Positions 24,504-31,016 of a stretch of DNA of 36,389 bases are shown in pieces. Positions within the stretch are counted from its first letter, which is position 1. Each line of letters starts with the position of its first letter. Both the position numbers and the translations under genes were made by a program. The notes beneath the pieces are model-generated. The model was not told the origin of the DNA. It saw only the letters and a program-made list of their open reading frames with translations, and did no database searches. The stretch comes from Oscillospiraceae bacterium (GTDB lineage: Bacteria; Bacillota; Clostridia; Oscillospirales; Oscillospiraceae), in the NCBI GenBank assembly GCA_017465745.1, contig JAFTVM010000082.1, positions 1 through 36,389 of the forward strand, given 5' to 3'.

Positions 24504-25175
24504 ATGAGCAAAATCTGGTATTTAAGCCCCTCCTGCCAAGGGACGAATGTAGGGATTAACGGCTACGGCACGGAGCAGGAGCAGATGTACCTGCTGGCAG
24601 ACGCCATCATTCCTCACCTGGACCGGGCAGGGGTCAGCTTTATTCTGGCAGACCGGGACGCAAGCCTTTCCCGCCGGGTGACGGAATCCAACGGTGCAGG
24701 CGCCGGCTTCCACCTGTGCCTGCATTCCAATGCCGGGGGCGGCGGCAAGGCCTGGGGGCCTGTGGCGCTGTACTACAGCAGCGCCGGGGAAGCCTTCGGC
24801 CGGAAGCTGGTGGACGCTCTGCTGGCACTGGGGCAGGCAAATAACCGCAGCTACAATCTTAAACAGCAGCAGGGGCTTTACGAGCTGCGCCGCACCGCCG
24901 CCCCCGCCTGCCTGCTGGAGGTGGATTTCCACGACAGCGCTGTGGGGGTGGAATTTCTCACGAAACGCCGCGGCGAGATCGCCGAAGCCATCGCAAAGGT
25001 CATCATCGAGGCCGACGGAAAGCAGTTCGTCCCCGTCACTGCCGGCGAGTATGCGGACGAAGCGGTGCGCCTGGGGCTGTTCCCCCCAGATACCAACTGG
25101 CAGACCGCCATGACCTGTGAAGCAGCGGCGGAACTTGCCGTGAAGCTGATCCATAAAATGAAACGGGGTGAATGA
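24504..25175 (+). CDS. N-acetylmuramoyl-L-alanine amidase (endolysin-like)
   Basis: A 223-residue peptidoglycan amidase of the Amidase_3 type. The C-terminal zinc-ligand region FHLCLHSNAGGG (about residues 71-82) and the catalytic-Glu segment ACLLEVDFHDS (about 135-145) are clear. The N-terminus reads YLSPSCQGTNVG where classical members have a His, so the first metal ligand differs; this LSPS...YGTE variant is common among clostridial amidases. The last 40 residues (DEAVRLGLFPPDTNWQTAMTCEAAAELAVKL) look like a reduced SLH-type wall-binding element. No signal peptide, as for a holin-dependent endolysin. Ribosome site AAAGGAG is 9 nt from the ATG at 24504. The holin gene begins 1 nt after its stop. 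Confidence 0.82.
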   Translation: MSKIWYLSPSCQGTNVGINGYGTEQEQMYLLADAIIPHLDRAGVSFILADRDASLSRRVTESNGAGAGFHLCLHSNAGGGGKAWGPVALYYSSAGEAFGRKLVDALLALGQANNRSYNLKQQQGLYELRRTAAPACLLEVDFHDSAVGVEFLTKRRGEIAEAIAKVIIEADGKQFVPVTAGEYADEAVRLGLFPPDTNWQTAMTCEAAAELAVKLIHKMKRGE

Positions 25176-25176
25176 T

Positions 25177-25578
25177 ATGAAGGAAGGAATCTGCACCGCT
25201 ATTGGCATGGCCGGGGCTGCCATCTGCTGGGCCTTCGGCGGCTGGGACGCTGGGCTGGCGGCGCTGCTGGTGTGCATGGGCGTGGACTACGTTTCCGGCA
25301 GCATCGTGGCCCTGGTGTTCCACAACAGCAGAAAGAGTGAAACTGGAGCCTACAACTCTGTTTATGGCCTGAAGGGCCTGTGCAAGAAGGGGCTGATGCT
25401 GTTGTTCGTGCTGGTGGCCGTCCAGATGGATCGCGTCATGGGCACCGACTATGTCCGGAACGCTGTGTGCATCGGCTTCTGCATCAATGAAGTGCTGTCC
25501 ATCACAGAAAACCTCGGATTAGCAGGAATCCCCATGCCGCGAGCTGTGAAGAAAGCACTGGAACAGCTTCAGAAATAA
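25177..25578 (+). CDS. Phage-type holin (toxin secretion/lysis holin family)
   Basis: A 133-residue membrane protein of the Holin_4/TcdE-like family: three or four hydrophobic segments, with GVDYVSGSIVALVFHNSRKSETGAYNS (the D-Y-x-x-G and Ser-Lys-Lys-type loop) and GLKGLCKKGLMLLFVLVAV as family marks, and a basic-amphipathic C-terminus. Such holins form pores that let an endolysin reach the wall; TcdE relatives also export toxins. GGGGTG lies 6 nt before the ATG at 25177; the GTG at 25168 overlaps the amidase. Together with the amidase it forms a lysis cassette with no other phage gene nearby. Ends in a strong terminator. Confidence 0.85.
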   Translation: MKEGICTAIGMAGAAICWAFGGWDAGLAALLVCMGVDYVSGSIVALVFHNSRKSETGAYNSVYGLKGLCKKGLMLLFVLVAVQMDRVMGTDYVRNAVCIGFCINEVLSITENLGLAGIPMPRAVKKALEQLQK

Positions 25579-25584
25579 AGCTTT

Positions 25585-25616
25585 GGACGCATCCACCCGG
25601 ATGCGTCCTTTTTTGA
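25585..25616 (+). terminator. Terminator after the holin gene
   Basis: Perfect 10-bp stem (25585-25594 with 25599-25608), ACCC loop, then TTTTTTTT. Confidence 0.9.
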
Positions 25617-25639
25617 CTCTTCCTTTTCTCCCGGCTTTC

Positions 25640-25648
25640 TGCTATAAT
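25640..25648 (+). promoter_or_regulatory. Extended -10 promoter of ygiQ
   Basis: TGC directly followed by TATAAT (25643-25648), about 32 nt before the ATG. No good -35 at 17 nt, so an extended -10 promoter is likely. Confidence 0.55.
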
Positions 25649-25679
25649 GATCAAAATATGATTTCTCGGAGGTATCTCT

Positions 25680-27608
25680 ATGCCTTTTCTGCCATTATGC
25701 AAACAGGATATGATCGACCGCGGCTGGGAGCAGTGCGATTTCGTCTACGTCATCGGCGACGCCTATGTGGACCATCCCTCCTTCGGCCATGCCATCATCA
25801 GCCGTGTGCTGGAAAGCCACGGCTACACCGTGGGTATCATTTCCCAGCCCAACTGGCGCAATCCCAAATCCATCGATGTCTACGGCCGTCCCCGTCTGGG
25901 CTTCCTGGTGTCCGGCGGCAATATGGACTCCATGGTCAACCACTATTCCGTCACCAAGCATAAGCGCAAGACCGACGCCTTCACCCCCGGCGGCGAGATG
26001 GGCAAGCGGCCCGACTATGCCACCATCGTCTACTGCAACCTGATCCGTCAGACCTACAAGGATGTACCCATCCTCATCGGCGGCATCGAAGCCTCCCTGC
26101 GCCGTCTGGCCCATTACGACTACTGGTCTGAGAGCATGAAGCGCTCCATTCTGCTGGACAGCCAGGCGGATATCCTCATGTACGGCATGGGCGAAAAGTC
26201 CATCGTGGAGCTGGCCGACGCCCTGAACGCTGGTCTGGAGGCCAAGGATATCACCTATATCGACGGCACCGTGTTCAAGTGTGCGGAGCTGGACGAAAGT
26301 CTGCCCACCATCGTCCTGCCGGACTACGAAGAACTGAAAGCCAACAAGCGCAAATATGCAGAGAGCTTCAAGGTACAGTACGGCAACTGCGATCCCTTTA
26401 CCGCCAAGCGGCTGGCAGAGCCTTACGGCAACACTTACGTCGTCCAGAACCCCCCTCAGAAGCCCCTGACCACGGAGGAAATGGACGCCGTCTACGCTCT
26501 GCCCTACGAGCGCACCTGGCACCCCAGCTATGCTAAGGCCGGCGGCGTGCCCGCCATCGAGGAAGTCAAATTCAGCCTGGTCAGCAACCGGGGCTGCTTC
26601 GGCGCCTGCTCCTTCTGCGCCCTGACCTTCCATCAGGGACGCATCATCCAGACCCGCTCCCACGAATCCATCCTGGCGGAAGCGGAGATTATGGTCAAGG
26701 ACAAGGATTTCAAGGGCTACATCCATGACGTAGGCGGTCCCACCGCCAACTTCCGCCATCCCGCCTGCGACAAGCAGATGACCAAAGGCGCCTGCGGCGG
26801 CCGCCAGTGCCTCTTCCCCACCCCCTGCAAGAATATGCGGGCGGATCATTCCGACTACATCGCCCTGCTTCGCAAGCTGCGGAAGATCCCCGGCGTGAAA
26901 AAGGTCTTTGTCCGCAGCGGCATCCGTTTTGACTATTTGCTGGCTGATAAGAAGGACACCTTCTTCAAGGAACTGGTGCAGTTCCACATCTCCGGTCAGC
27001 TGAAAGTCGCCCCTGAGCATGTGTCTGACGCCGTGCTTTCCCGTATGGGCAAGCCCAAGAACGCCGTCTACAACAAGTTTGTGGATAAGTATTTTGCACT
27101 CAACAAGCAGTACGGTATGAACCAGTTCCTGGTTCCCTACCTGATGTCCAGCCATCCCGGCTCCACCATGAAGGAAGCAGTGGAACTGGCCGAGTACATC
27201 CGCGACATGGGCTACAACCCCGAGCAGGTCCAGGACTTCTACCCAACCCCCTCTACCCTGTCCACCGTCATGTATTACACGGGCCTGGATCCCCGGACCA
27301 TGGACCGGGTCTATGTCCCCACCGATCCCCACGAGAAGGCCATGCAGCGGGCCCTGATCCAGTACCGCAATCCCAGGAACTACTATCTGGTGCGGGAGGC
27401 TCTCATTGCCGCCCACCGGGAGGATCTCATCGGCTCCGGCCCCAAGTGCCTGATCCGTGCCATCCCGCCCCGAAAGTCCCCGGTGACCCTGCCGCCTCCC
27501 AAGCTCCCCGGCAAGGGCAAAAAGGTATACGAGCGTCCCGGCTTCAAGCCCAAGCCCCCCAAGGCAGAGATCCGGGGCGGCAAAAAGGGCAAGCCCACTA
27601 AGAAATAA
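25680..27608 (+). CDS. YgiQ family radical SAM protein
   Basis: A 642-residue radical SAM enzyme of the YgiQ/UPF0313 family. N-terminal region binds as in B12-binding-like folds ([35 protein letters not shown]), the 4Fe-4S motif CFGACSFC is at about residues 305-312 within [14 protein letters not shown], then [10 protein letters not shown], a Cys-rich insert ([22 protein letters not shown]), SGIRFDYLL and KVAPEHVSD. The C-terminal 60 residues are Pro/Lys-rich. The reaction is unknown. GGAGG precedes the ATG by 8 nt. It leads a two-gene operon with a Nudix hydrolase 9 nt downstream. Confidence 0.93.
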   Translation: MPFLPLCKQDMIDRGWEQCDFVYVIGDAYVDHPSFGHAIISRVLESHGYTVGIISQPNWRNPKSIDVYGRPRLGFLVSGGNMDSMVNHYSVTKHKRKTDAFTPGGEMGKRPDYATIVYCNLIRQTYKDVPILIGGIEASLRRLAHYDYWSESMKRSILLDSQADILMYGMGEKSIVELADALNAGLEAKDITYIDGTVFKCAELDESLPTIVLPDYEELKANKRKYAESFKVQYGNCDPFTAKRLAEPYGNTYVVQNPPQKPLTTEEMDAVYALPYERTWHPSYAKAGGVPAIEEVKFSLVSNRGCFGACSFCALTFHQGRIIQTRSHESILAEAEIMVKDKDFKGYIHDVGGPTANFRHPACDKQMTKGACGGRQCLFPTPCKNMRADHSDYIALLRKLRKIPGVKKVFVRSGIRFDYLLADKKDTFFKELVQFHISGQLKVAPEHVSDAVLSRMGKPKNAVYNKFVDKYFALNKQYGMNQFLVPYLMSSHPGSTMKEAVELAEYIRDMGYNPEQVQDFYPTPSTLSTVMYYTGLDPRTMDRVYVPTDPHEKAMQRALIQYRNPRNYYLVREALIAAHREDLIGSGPKCLIRAIPPRKSPVTLPPPKLPGKGKKVYERPGFKPKPPKAEIRGGKKGKPTKK

Positions 27609-27617
27609 GGTAACGCC

Positions 27618-28091
27618 ATGGGTGGATACATTTTAGACCTGCGCAAGGTCGTTGGCCATCGTCCCCTGATCCAGGTGGGCGCGGGCATCATTGTCGAAGA
27701 CTCCCGGGGCAGGGTTCTGCTCCAATTGCGGGCGGATAACCACTGCTGGGGCTACTGCGGCGGTTCCTGCGAGATCGACGAGCGGGTGGAGGATACTGCC
27801 CGCCGGGAACTCTTCGAAGAAACGGGACTGGTCGCGGAAGAATTGGAGCTTTTCGGCGTCTGGTCGGGTCCGGAGCTTCACTACATTTACCCCAACGGCG
27901 ACGAGGTGTCCAATATCGACATCGTGTTTCTCTGCCGCTCCTTCTCCGGCGAGATCAGGCGGCAGGAGGAGGAAGTGGACGCCCTGCGGTTCTTTTCCGT
28001 CGATGAGATACCCGAGAATCTCTCCCCGCCCATCGTCAGGCCCCTGATGAAATGGGTGGAAACGAAGCGAAAAAGTTCTGCAAATCCGTGA
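27618..28091 (+). CDS. Nudix hydrolase
   Basis: A 157-residue Nudix enzyme expected to hydrolyse nucleoside diphosphate derivatives. The Nudix box is complete: GSCEIDERVEDTARRELFEE then TG (about residues 49-70), with catalytic Glu residues in place. The upstream VGAGIIVEDSRGRVLLQLR is the usual first strand pair. AAGGTAA precedes the ATG. Cotranscribed with ygiQ. Its stop codon TGA is the first part of the dyad upstream of the next gene. Substrate undetermined. Confidence 0.92.
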   Translation: MGGYILDLRKVVGHRPLIQVGAGIIVEDSRGRVLLQLRADNHCWGYCGGSCEIDERVEDTARRELFEETGLVAEELELFGVWSGPELHYIYPNGDEVSNIDIVFLCRSFSGEIRRQEEEVDALRFFSVDEIPENLSPPIVRPLMKWVETKRKSSANP

Positions 28092-28092
28092 T

Positions 28093-28107
28093 GCAACCCA
28101 AAGTTGC
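28093..28107. promoter_or_regulatory. GCAAC-N5-GTTGC dyad, site A
   Basis: GCAAC, 5-nt spacer CCAAA, GTTGC. It lies 49 nt before the -10 box of the HTH gene at 28178. One of four related sites within 5 kb, each near a membrane-anchored HTH gene; candidate operator. Confidence 0.6.
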
Positions 28108-28138
28108 GCGATAAATGGTGGAAGCAACTACTTAATTT

Positions 28139-28147
28139 TGCTATGAT
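28139..28147 (+). promoter_or_regulatory. Extended -10 promoter of the first HTH membrane gene
   Basis: TGC followed by TATGAT (28142-28147), 30 nt before the ATG. The -35 position holds only a weak TGGAAG, typical of an activator-dependent or extended -10 promoter. Confidence 0.5.
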
Positions 28148-28177
28148 CCAGATACAAAACCGAAAGGAGTTCTGATT

Positions 28178-28570
28178 ATGGATATTTCTCAAACTGCCTC
28201 CACAAACGCGTTCCCTGCCATGATCACGATCTGGTTCATCATTCTGATCAACATTGTCCGTATTGCCGCCGTCGTCTATCTGTTTATTCTCCTGGTGCGC
28301 GCCCTCCGGCGTTATCTGGCCACCGGCGAGATCCGCAAGGAAAAGTCCATCGCCCGCAAGTCCCTGGGCGAAGCACTGAAAGAAGAGCGCCTGCGGTGCC
28401 AGATGACTCAGGAATTCGTGGCCGAGCGGCTGGGCATCAGCCGTCAGGCCGTGAGCAAATGGGAGAACGGCACCGCCGACCCCTCCACCTCCAATCTGCT
28501 GGCTCTGGCGAAGCTCTACGGCGTTGATGCCGCCGATTTGCTGCGCAGCGTTGGAAATAACCTCGAATAG
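28178..28570 (+). CDS. Membrane-anchored Xre-type HTH protein 1 (N-terminal TM)
   Basis: A 130-residue protein with an unusual order: one long or two short membrane helices first (residues about 12-42), a basic linker, then an HTH_3 domain (about 66-120) with recognition helix SRQAVSKWE at 89-97. The DNA-binding domain should face the cytoplasm from the membrane. GAAAGGAG precedes the ATG by 8 nt. It stands alone with its own extended -10 promoter and a dyad (site A) upstream. A degenerate copy of the dyad and a terminator follow. The recognition helix is nearly the same as in the other two HTH genes at 30180 and 32530-33000, consistent with shared targets. Target genes unknown. Confidence 0.82.
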   Translation: MDISQTASTNAFPAMITIWFIILINIVRIAAVVYLFILLVRALRRYLATGEIRKEKSIARKSLGEALKEERLRCQMTQEFVAERLGISRQAVSKWENGTADPSTSNLLALAKLYGVDAADLLRSVGNNLE

Positions 28571-28588
28571 TTTCGGTTTTTCCCGGAT

Positions 28589-28603
28589 GCAACCAATAGT
28601 TGA
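28589..28603. promoter_or_regulatory. GCAAC-N5-GTTG dyad, site B (degenerate)
   Basis: GCAAC, CAATA, then GTTGA instead of GTTGC. It lies between the stop of the first HTH gene and that gene's terminator. It overlaps a TTGACA sequence at 28600-28605 without a good -10. Confidence 0.45.
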
Positions 28604-28612
28604 CAGGTTTTG

Positions 28613-28645
28613 TGCCCCGCTGATACAGCGGGGCATTTTTCTTTT
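28613..28645 (+). terminator. Terminator after the first HTH gene
   Basis: A 10-bp stem (28613-28622 with 28626-28635), 3-nt loop ATA, then TTTTTCTTTT. Confidence 0.88.
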
Positions 28646-28692
28646 CCTGTTGCCATAGGATGTTCCATCTATTACTTCACGAGGTGGTACTT

Positions 28693-29301
28693 ATGGAACA
28701 TCCTGAAAATCAGATCACACTGCGGGGCAGCCTGCACACCCTCCCCGCATTTTCCCACGACAACCACGGGCGCCGGTTTTTCCGGTTCACCCTGGAAGTG
28801 CCCCGGCTGTCCGGCGCCGTCGACCTGCTTCCCATCGTAGTGGAGGAGCGCATTCTCAACGCCATGGATCTGAGCGGCGGGGAAATGCTCACGGTCTGCG
28901 GCCAGGTGCGCACCCACAATGTCCGCACCGACACCGCCCGGCATCTGCTGATCTTTGTATTCGCTTCCTCCATTGTATGTGAGGACGGAGAACCCATCAA
29001 CGAATGCATTGTATCCGGAACACTTTGCCGTGAACCCACCTACCGCCGCACACCCCTGGGACGGGAGATCTGCGACGCCATGCTTGCCGTTCCCAGAGCA
29101 TTTCGCCGCTCCGACTATCTTCCCTGTATCCTCTGGGGAAAAACAGCGGTGGAGGTTTCCGGATGCCATGTCCGGGATCAGGTACGGATCTACGGCAGGC
29201 TCCAGAGCCGTGTCTATACCAAGGTCACCGACAACGGCCCCGAAGAGCGGACCGCCTATGAAATCTCCGCCCTGACGGCGGAGATTCTGGAAACCCAATA
29301 A
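28693..29301 (+). CDS. SSB-like protein with two OB folds
   Basis: A 202-residue protein made of two tandem single-strand-binding-type OB domains: N-terminal about residues 6-100 (QITLRGSLHTLPAFS then RRFFRFTLEVPR) and C-terminal about 105-198 (CIVSGTLCREPTYRRTPLGREICDAMLAVPR, then LPCILWGKTAVEVS). The second domain is much closer to SSB; the first is diverged. There is no acidic C-terminal tail of the kind used by housekeeping SSB to recruit partners. Length differs from the usual 110-180. Expected to bind single-stranded DNA; a special repair or competence role is possible. GAGGTGG precedes the ATG by 5 nt. Own promoter not clear. Followed by a palindromic repeat. Confidence 0.75.
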   Translation: MEHPENQITLRGSLHTLPAFSHDNHGRRFFRFTLEVPRLSGAVDLLPIVVEERILNAMDLSGGEMLTVCGQVRTHNVRTDTARHLLIFVFASSIVCEDGEPINECIVSGTLCREPTYRRTPLGREICDAMLAVPRAFRRSDYLPCILWGKTAVEVSGCHVRDQVRIYGRLQSRVYTKVTDNGPEERTAYEISALTAEILETQ

Positions 29302-29306
29302 TTCGA

Positions 29307-29407
29307 TGTCATTGCGAGCCAGTCTGCAGACTGGCGTGGCAATCCCCCACGGTGTTCAAAAATCTGACGGGGATTGCCACGTGGGGTTTGTCCTCCTCGC
29401 AATGACA
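29307..29407. repeat. Palindromic intergenic repeat (TGTCATTGCGAG family)
   Basis: A 101-bp non-coding element with perfect 12-bp terminal inverted repeats (TGTCATTGCGAG at 29307, CTCGCAATGACA ending 29407), a 16-bp perfect palindrome CCAGTCTGCAGACTGG at 29320-29335 and an inner 13-bp inverted repeat CGTGGCAATCCCC/GGGGATTGCCACG. A diverged relative is at 23215-23325. No ORF; looks like a REP/MITE-type mobile repeat. Confidence 0.85.
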
Positions 29408-29419
29408 TTCTTTTTCCGC

Positions 29420-29448
29420 TTTTCATCTGTCGGAATCTGTGCTAAAAT
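29420..29448 (+). promoter_or_regulatory. Promoter of nth
   Basis: TTTTCA at 29420-29425, 17-nt spacer, TAAAAT at 29443-29448 with TGC just before it (extended -10). Directly follows the palindromic repeat. Confidence 0.55.
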
Positions 29449-29474
29449 AAAGAAAAATGCAAAGGAGTTCCGCC

Positions 29475-30101
29475 ATGAAAGAGAAAGTACGCTCCATTAT
29501 CGATATCCTCAAAGCCCGCTATCCCGACGCCCTGTGCGCCCTGCACTACAGCAAGGACTATGAACTGATGATCGCCGTGCGGCTGTCGGCCCAGTGCACC
29601 GACGCCCGGGTGAATATGATCACCCCCGCCCTCTTCGCTGCTTATCCCACTCTGGAAGATATGGCTGCGGCAGATATTACGGATGTGGAAAACTACGTCC
29701 ACTCCTGCGGATTTTACAAACACAAGGCCCGGGATATTGTCCTGGCCTGCCAGATGCTGCTGACGGACTACGACGGCAGGGTGCCCGATACCATGGAAAA
29801 GCTGCTTCGGCTGCCCGGCGTGGGCCGCAAAACTGCCAATCTTCTCCTGGGCGACCTCTACGGCGTTCCCGGCAGTGTGGTCTGCGACACCCACTGCATC
29901 CGTATCTGCGGCAGGCTGGGCCTGTCCGTGGGCAAGGAGCCTGAGAAAGTGGAACAGCAGCTGCGAAAGATTCTCCCGCCGGAGGAAAGCTCCGATTTCT
30001 GCCACCGTATCGTCCTCTTCGGCCGGGACTGCTGCACTGCCCGCAACCCCAAATGCAGCCAGTGCCCTCTGGCCATGCATTGCAGGGAATTTAATCCCTG
30101 A
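29475..30101 (+). CDS. nth: Endonuclease III
   Basis: A 208-residue DNA glycosylase/AP lyase that removes oxidised pyrimidines. The helix-hairpin-helix LLRLPGVGRKTANLLLGD (with catalytic Lys) is near residues 111-128, the catalytic Asp is in VVCDTHCIR, and the Fe-S cluster motif C-x6-C-x2-C-x5-C closes the protein (CTARNPKCSQCPLAMHC). Normal length. AAAGGAG lies 7 nt before the ATG; the open frame just upstream lacks support. Second base-excision enzyme in this window besides nfo. Its stop codon TGA begins the dyad upstream of the next HTH gene. Confidence 0.95.
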   Translation: MKEKVRSIIDILKARYPDALCALHYSKDYELMIAVRLSAQCTDARVNMITPALFAAYPTLEDMAAADITDVENYVHSCGFYKHKARDIVLACQMLLTDYDGRVPDTMEKLLRLPGVGRKTANLLLGDLYGVPGSVVCDTHCIRICGRLGLSVGKEPEKVEQQLRKILPPEESSDFCHRIVLFGRDCCTARNPKCSQCPLAMHCREFNP

Positions 30102-30102
30102 T

Positions 30103-30117
30103 GCAACCGCAGGTTGC
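30103..30117. promoter_or_regulatory. GCAAC-N5-GTTGC dyad, site C
   Basis: GCAAC, CGCAG, GTTGC, immediately after the nth stop and 48 nt before the -10 box of the second HTH gene. Candidate operator of the same family as sites A, B and D. Confidence 0.6.
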
Positions 30118-30128
30118 CGGATGGTTGG

Positions 30129-30156
30129 TAGACAATCCGCCCCTTTTTGCTATCAT
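30129..30156 (+). promoter_or_regulatory. Promoter of the second HTH membrane gene
   Basis: TAGACA at 30129-30134, 16-nt spacer, TATCAT at 30151-30156 preceded by TGC (extended -10). Confidence 0.55.
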
Positions 30157-30179
30157 AAAGGTGCAAAGGAGGTTGTGAT

Positions 30180-30968
30180 ATGACACTTGGAGATAGAATC
30201 AAAGAATGCCGCCTGAAGGCGAAGCTGTCCCAGGAGAAGGTTGCTGAGCTTGTCGGCGTCAGCCGCCAGGCGGTAACCAAATGGGAGTCAGGCCTTTCCG
30301 CTCCCAACACGGACAACCTGTTCAAGCTGGCGGAAGTCCTGGGCACCACTGTAGATTTTCTGATCACAGCAGAAAACGATACCCGTTCTGTCGCCGAACA
30401 GGTCTACCAGATGATCAAGGATGAAGCGGCAGGAAAGGAAGCCGAAATCAGGCACCAACGGCTTCTGAATTTCTATGCCGTTCTCGGTGTTCTGGCCGGG
30501 TATACCGTGATTTTCCTCACCGGAAAGCTGCTTTTTACCGAAAGCGGGGATTATACTGTTTTGGGTTGGCTGACAAACACGGATATGAGGCCGGGGGCCT
30601 ACCTGTTCGGCTGGCTTCTGAGCAGCCGTATGTTCCATTACGCCACCATACTCTCCATGTTCTGCGGTCTTGCCGGATTCCGGCGTGTCGCCTTCACTAC
30701 CCTGGGCGCTTTCACACTGGGGCTGCCCCTGGGCGAGTATCTGGGTGCCATCCCCGCCCTGGTTCCGCAGGGCTACCACTACGGCTGGGCCATCTGGGGA
30801 CTGCTGTTTATCGGCTCCATCTTCCTGGGGATCTGGCTGCAGCGTTTTCCGGCGGCGGAATTGCATTGGCATTCCAAAAAGCTGCGGCGCTGGTGCATCG
30901 CTGCCGGGCTTTACGCCGCGGCATCCATCGCCTTCGTCCTGTTGAACATCCCTCCTGCCTATTATTAA
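30180..30968 (+). CDS. Membrane-anchored Xre-type HTH protein 2 (five TM)
   Basis: A 262-residue protein: HTH_3 domain at residues 5-60 with recognition helix SRQAVTKWE (28-36), a charged helical linker (65-95), then about five membrane helices (roughly 96-118, 140-165, 170-195, 203-221, 238-257). No enzymatic motif in the membrane part. AAAGGAGG precedes the ATG. It probably senses a membrane or envelope state and controls transcription directly. The gene has its own promoter and dyad (site C). Downstream, a 13-bp hairpin separates it from a flippase gene, which may be cotranscribed. Confidence 0.85.
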   Translation: MTLGDRIKECRLKAKLSQEKVAELVGVSRQAVTKWESGLSAPNTDNLFKLAEVLGTTVDFLITAENDTRSVAEQVYQMIKDEAAGKEAEIRHQRLLNFYAVLGVLAGYTVIFLTGKLLFTESGDYTVLGWLTNTDMRPGAYLFGWLLSSRMFHYATILSMFCGLAGFRRVAFTTLGAFTLGLPLGEYLGAIPALVPQGYHYGWAIWGLLFIGSIFLGIWLQRFPAAELHWHSKKLRRWCIAAGLYAAASIAFVLLNIPPAYY

Positions 30969-30975
30969 CATATCG

Positions 30976-31010
30976 CCCCCCTTGTCCCCATACACTTGGG
31001 ACAAGGGGGG
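30976..31010 (+). promoter_or_regulatory. Hairpin burying the flippase ribosome site
   Basis: Perfect 13-bp stem (30976-30988 with 30998-31010) around a 9-nt loop. The right arm ends in AAGGGGGG, the only good ribosome site before the flippase gene. No U tract follows, so it is not a standard terminator. Confidence 0.65.
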
Positions 31011-31016
31011 ATCGCT

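Noticed and set aside
24504-25578. Prophage
   Set aside because: Only amidase and holin are present; no integrase, portal, capsid, tail or repressor genes in the flanks.
25695-27416. 573-codon minus-strand open frame
   Set aside because: Exact antisense of ygiQ; composition typical of a shadow in GC-rich DNA.
29307-29407. CRISPR array or insertion sequence
   Set aside because: A single palindromic unit with no spacers and no transposase frame; a diverged copy 6 kb away is not tandem.
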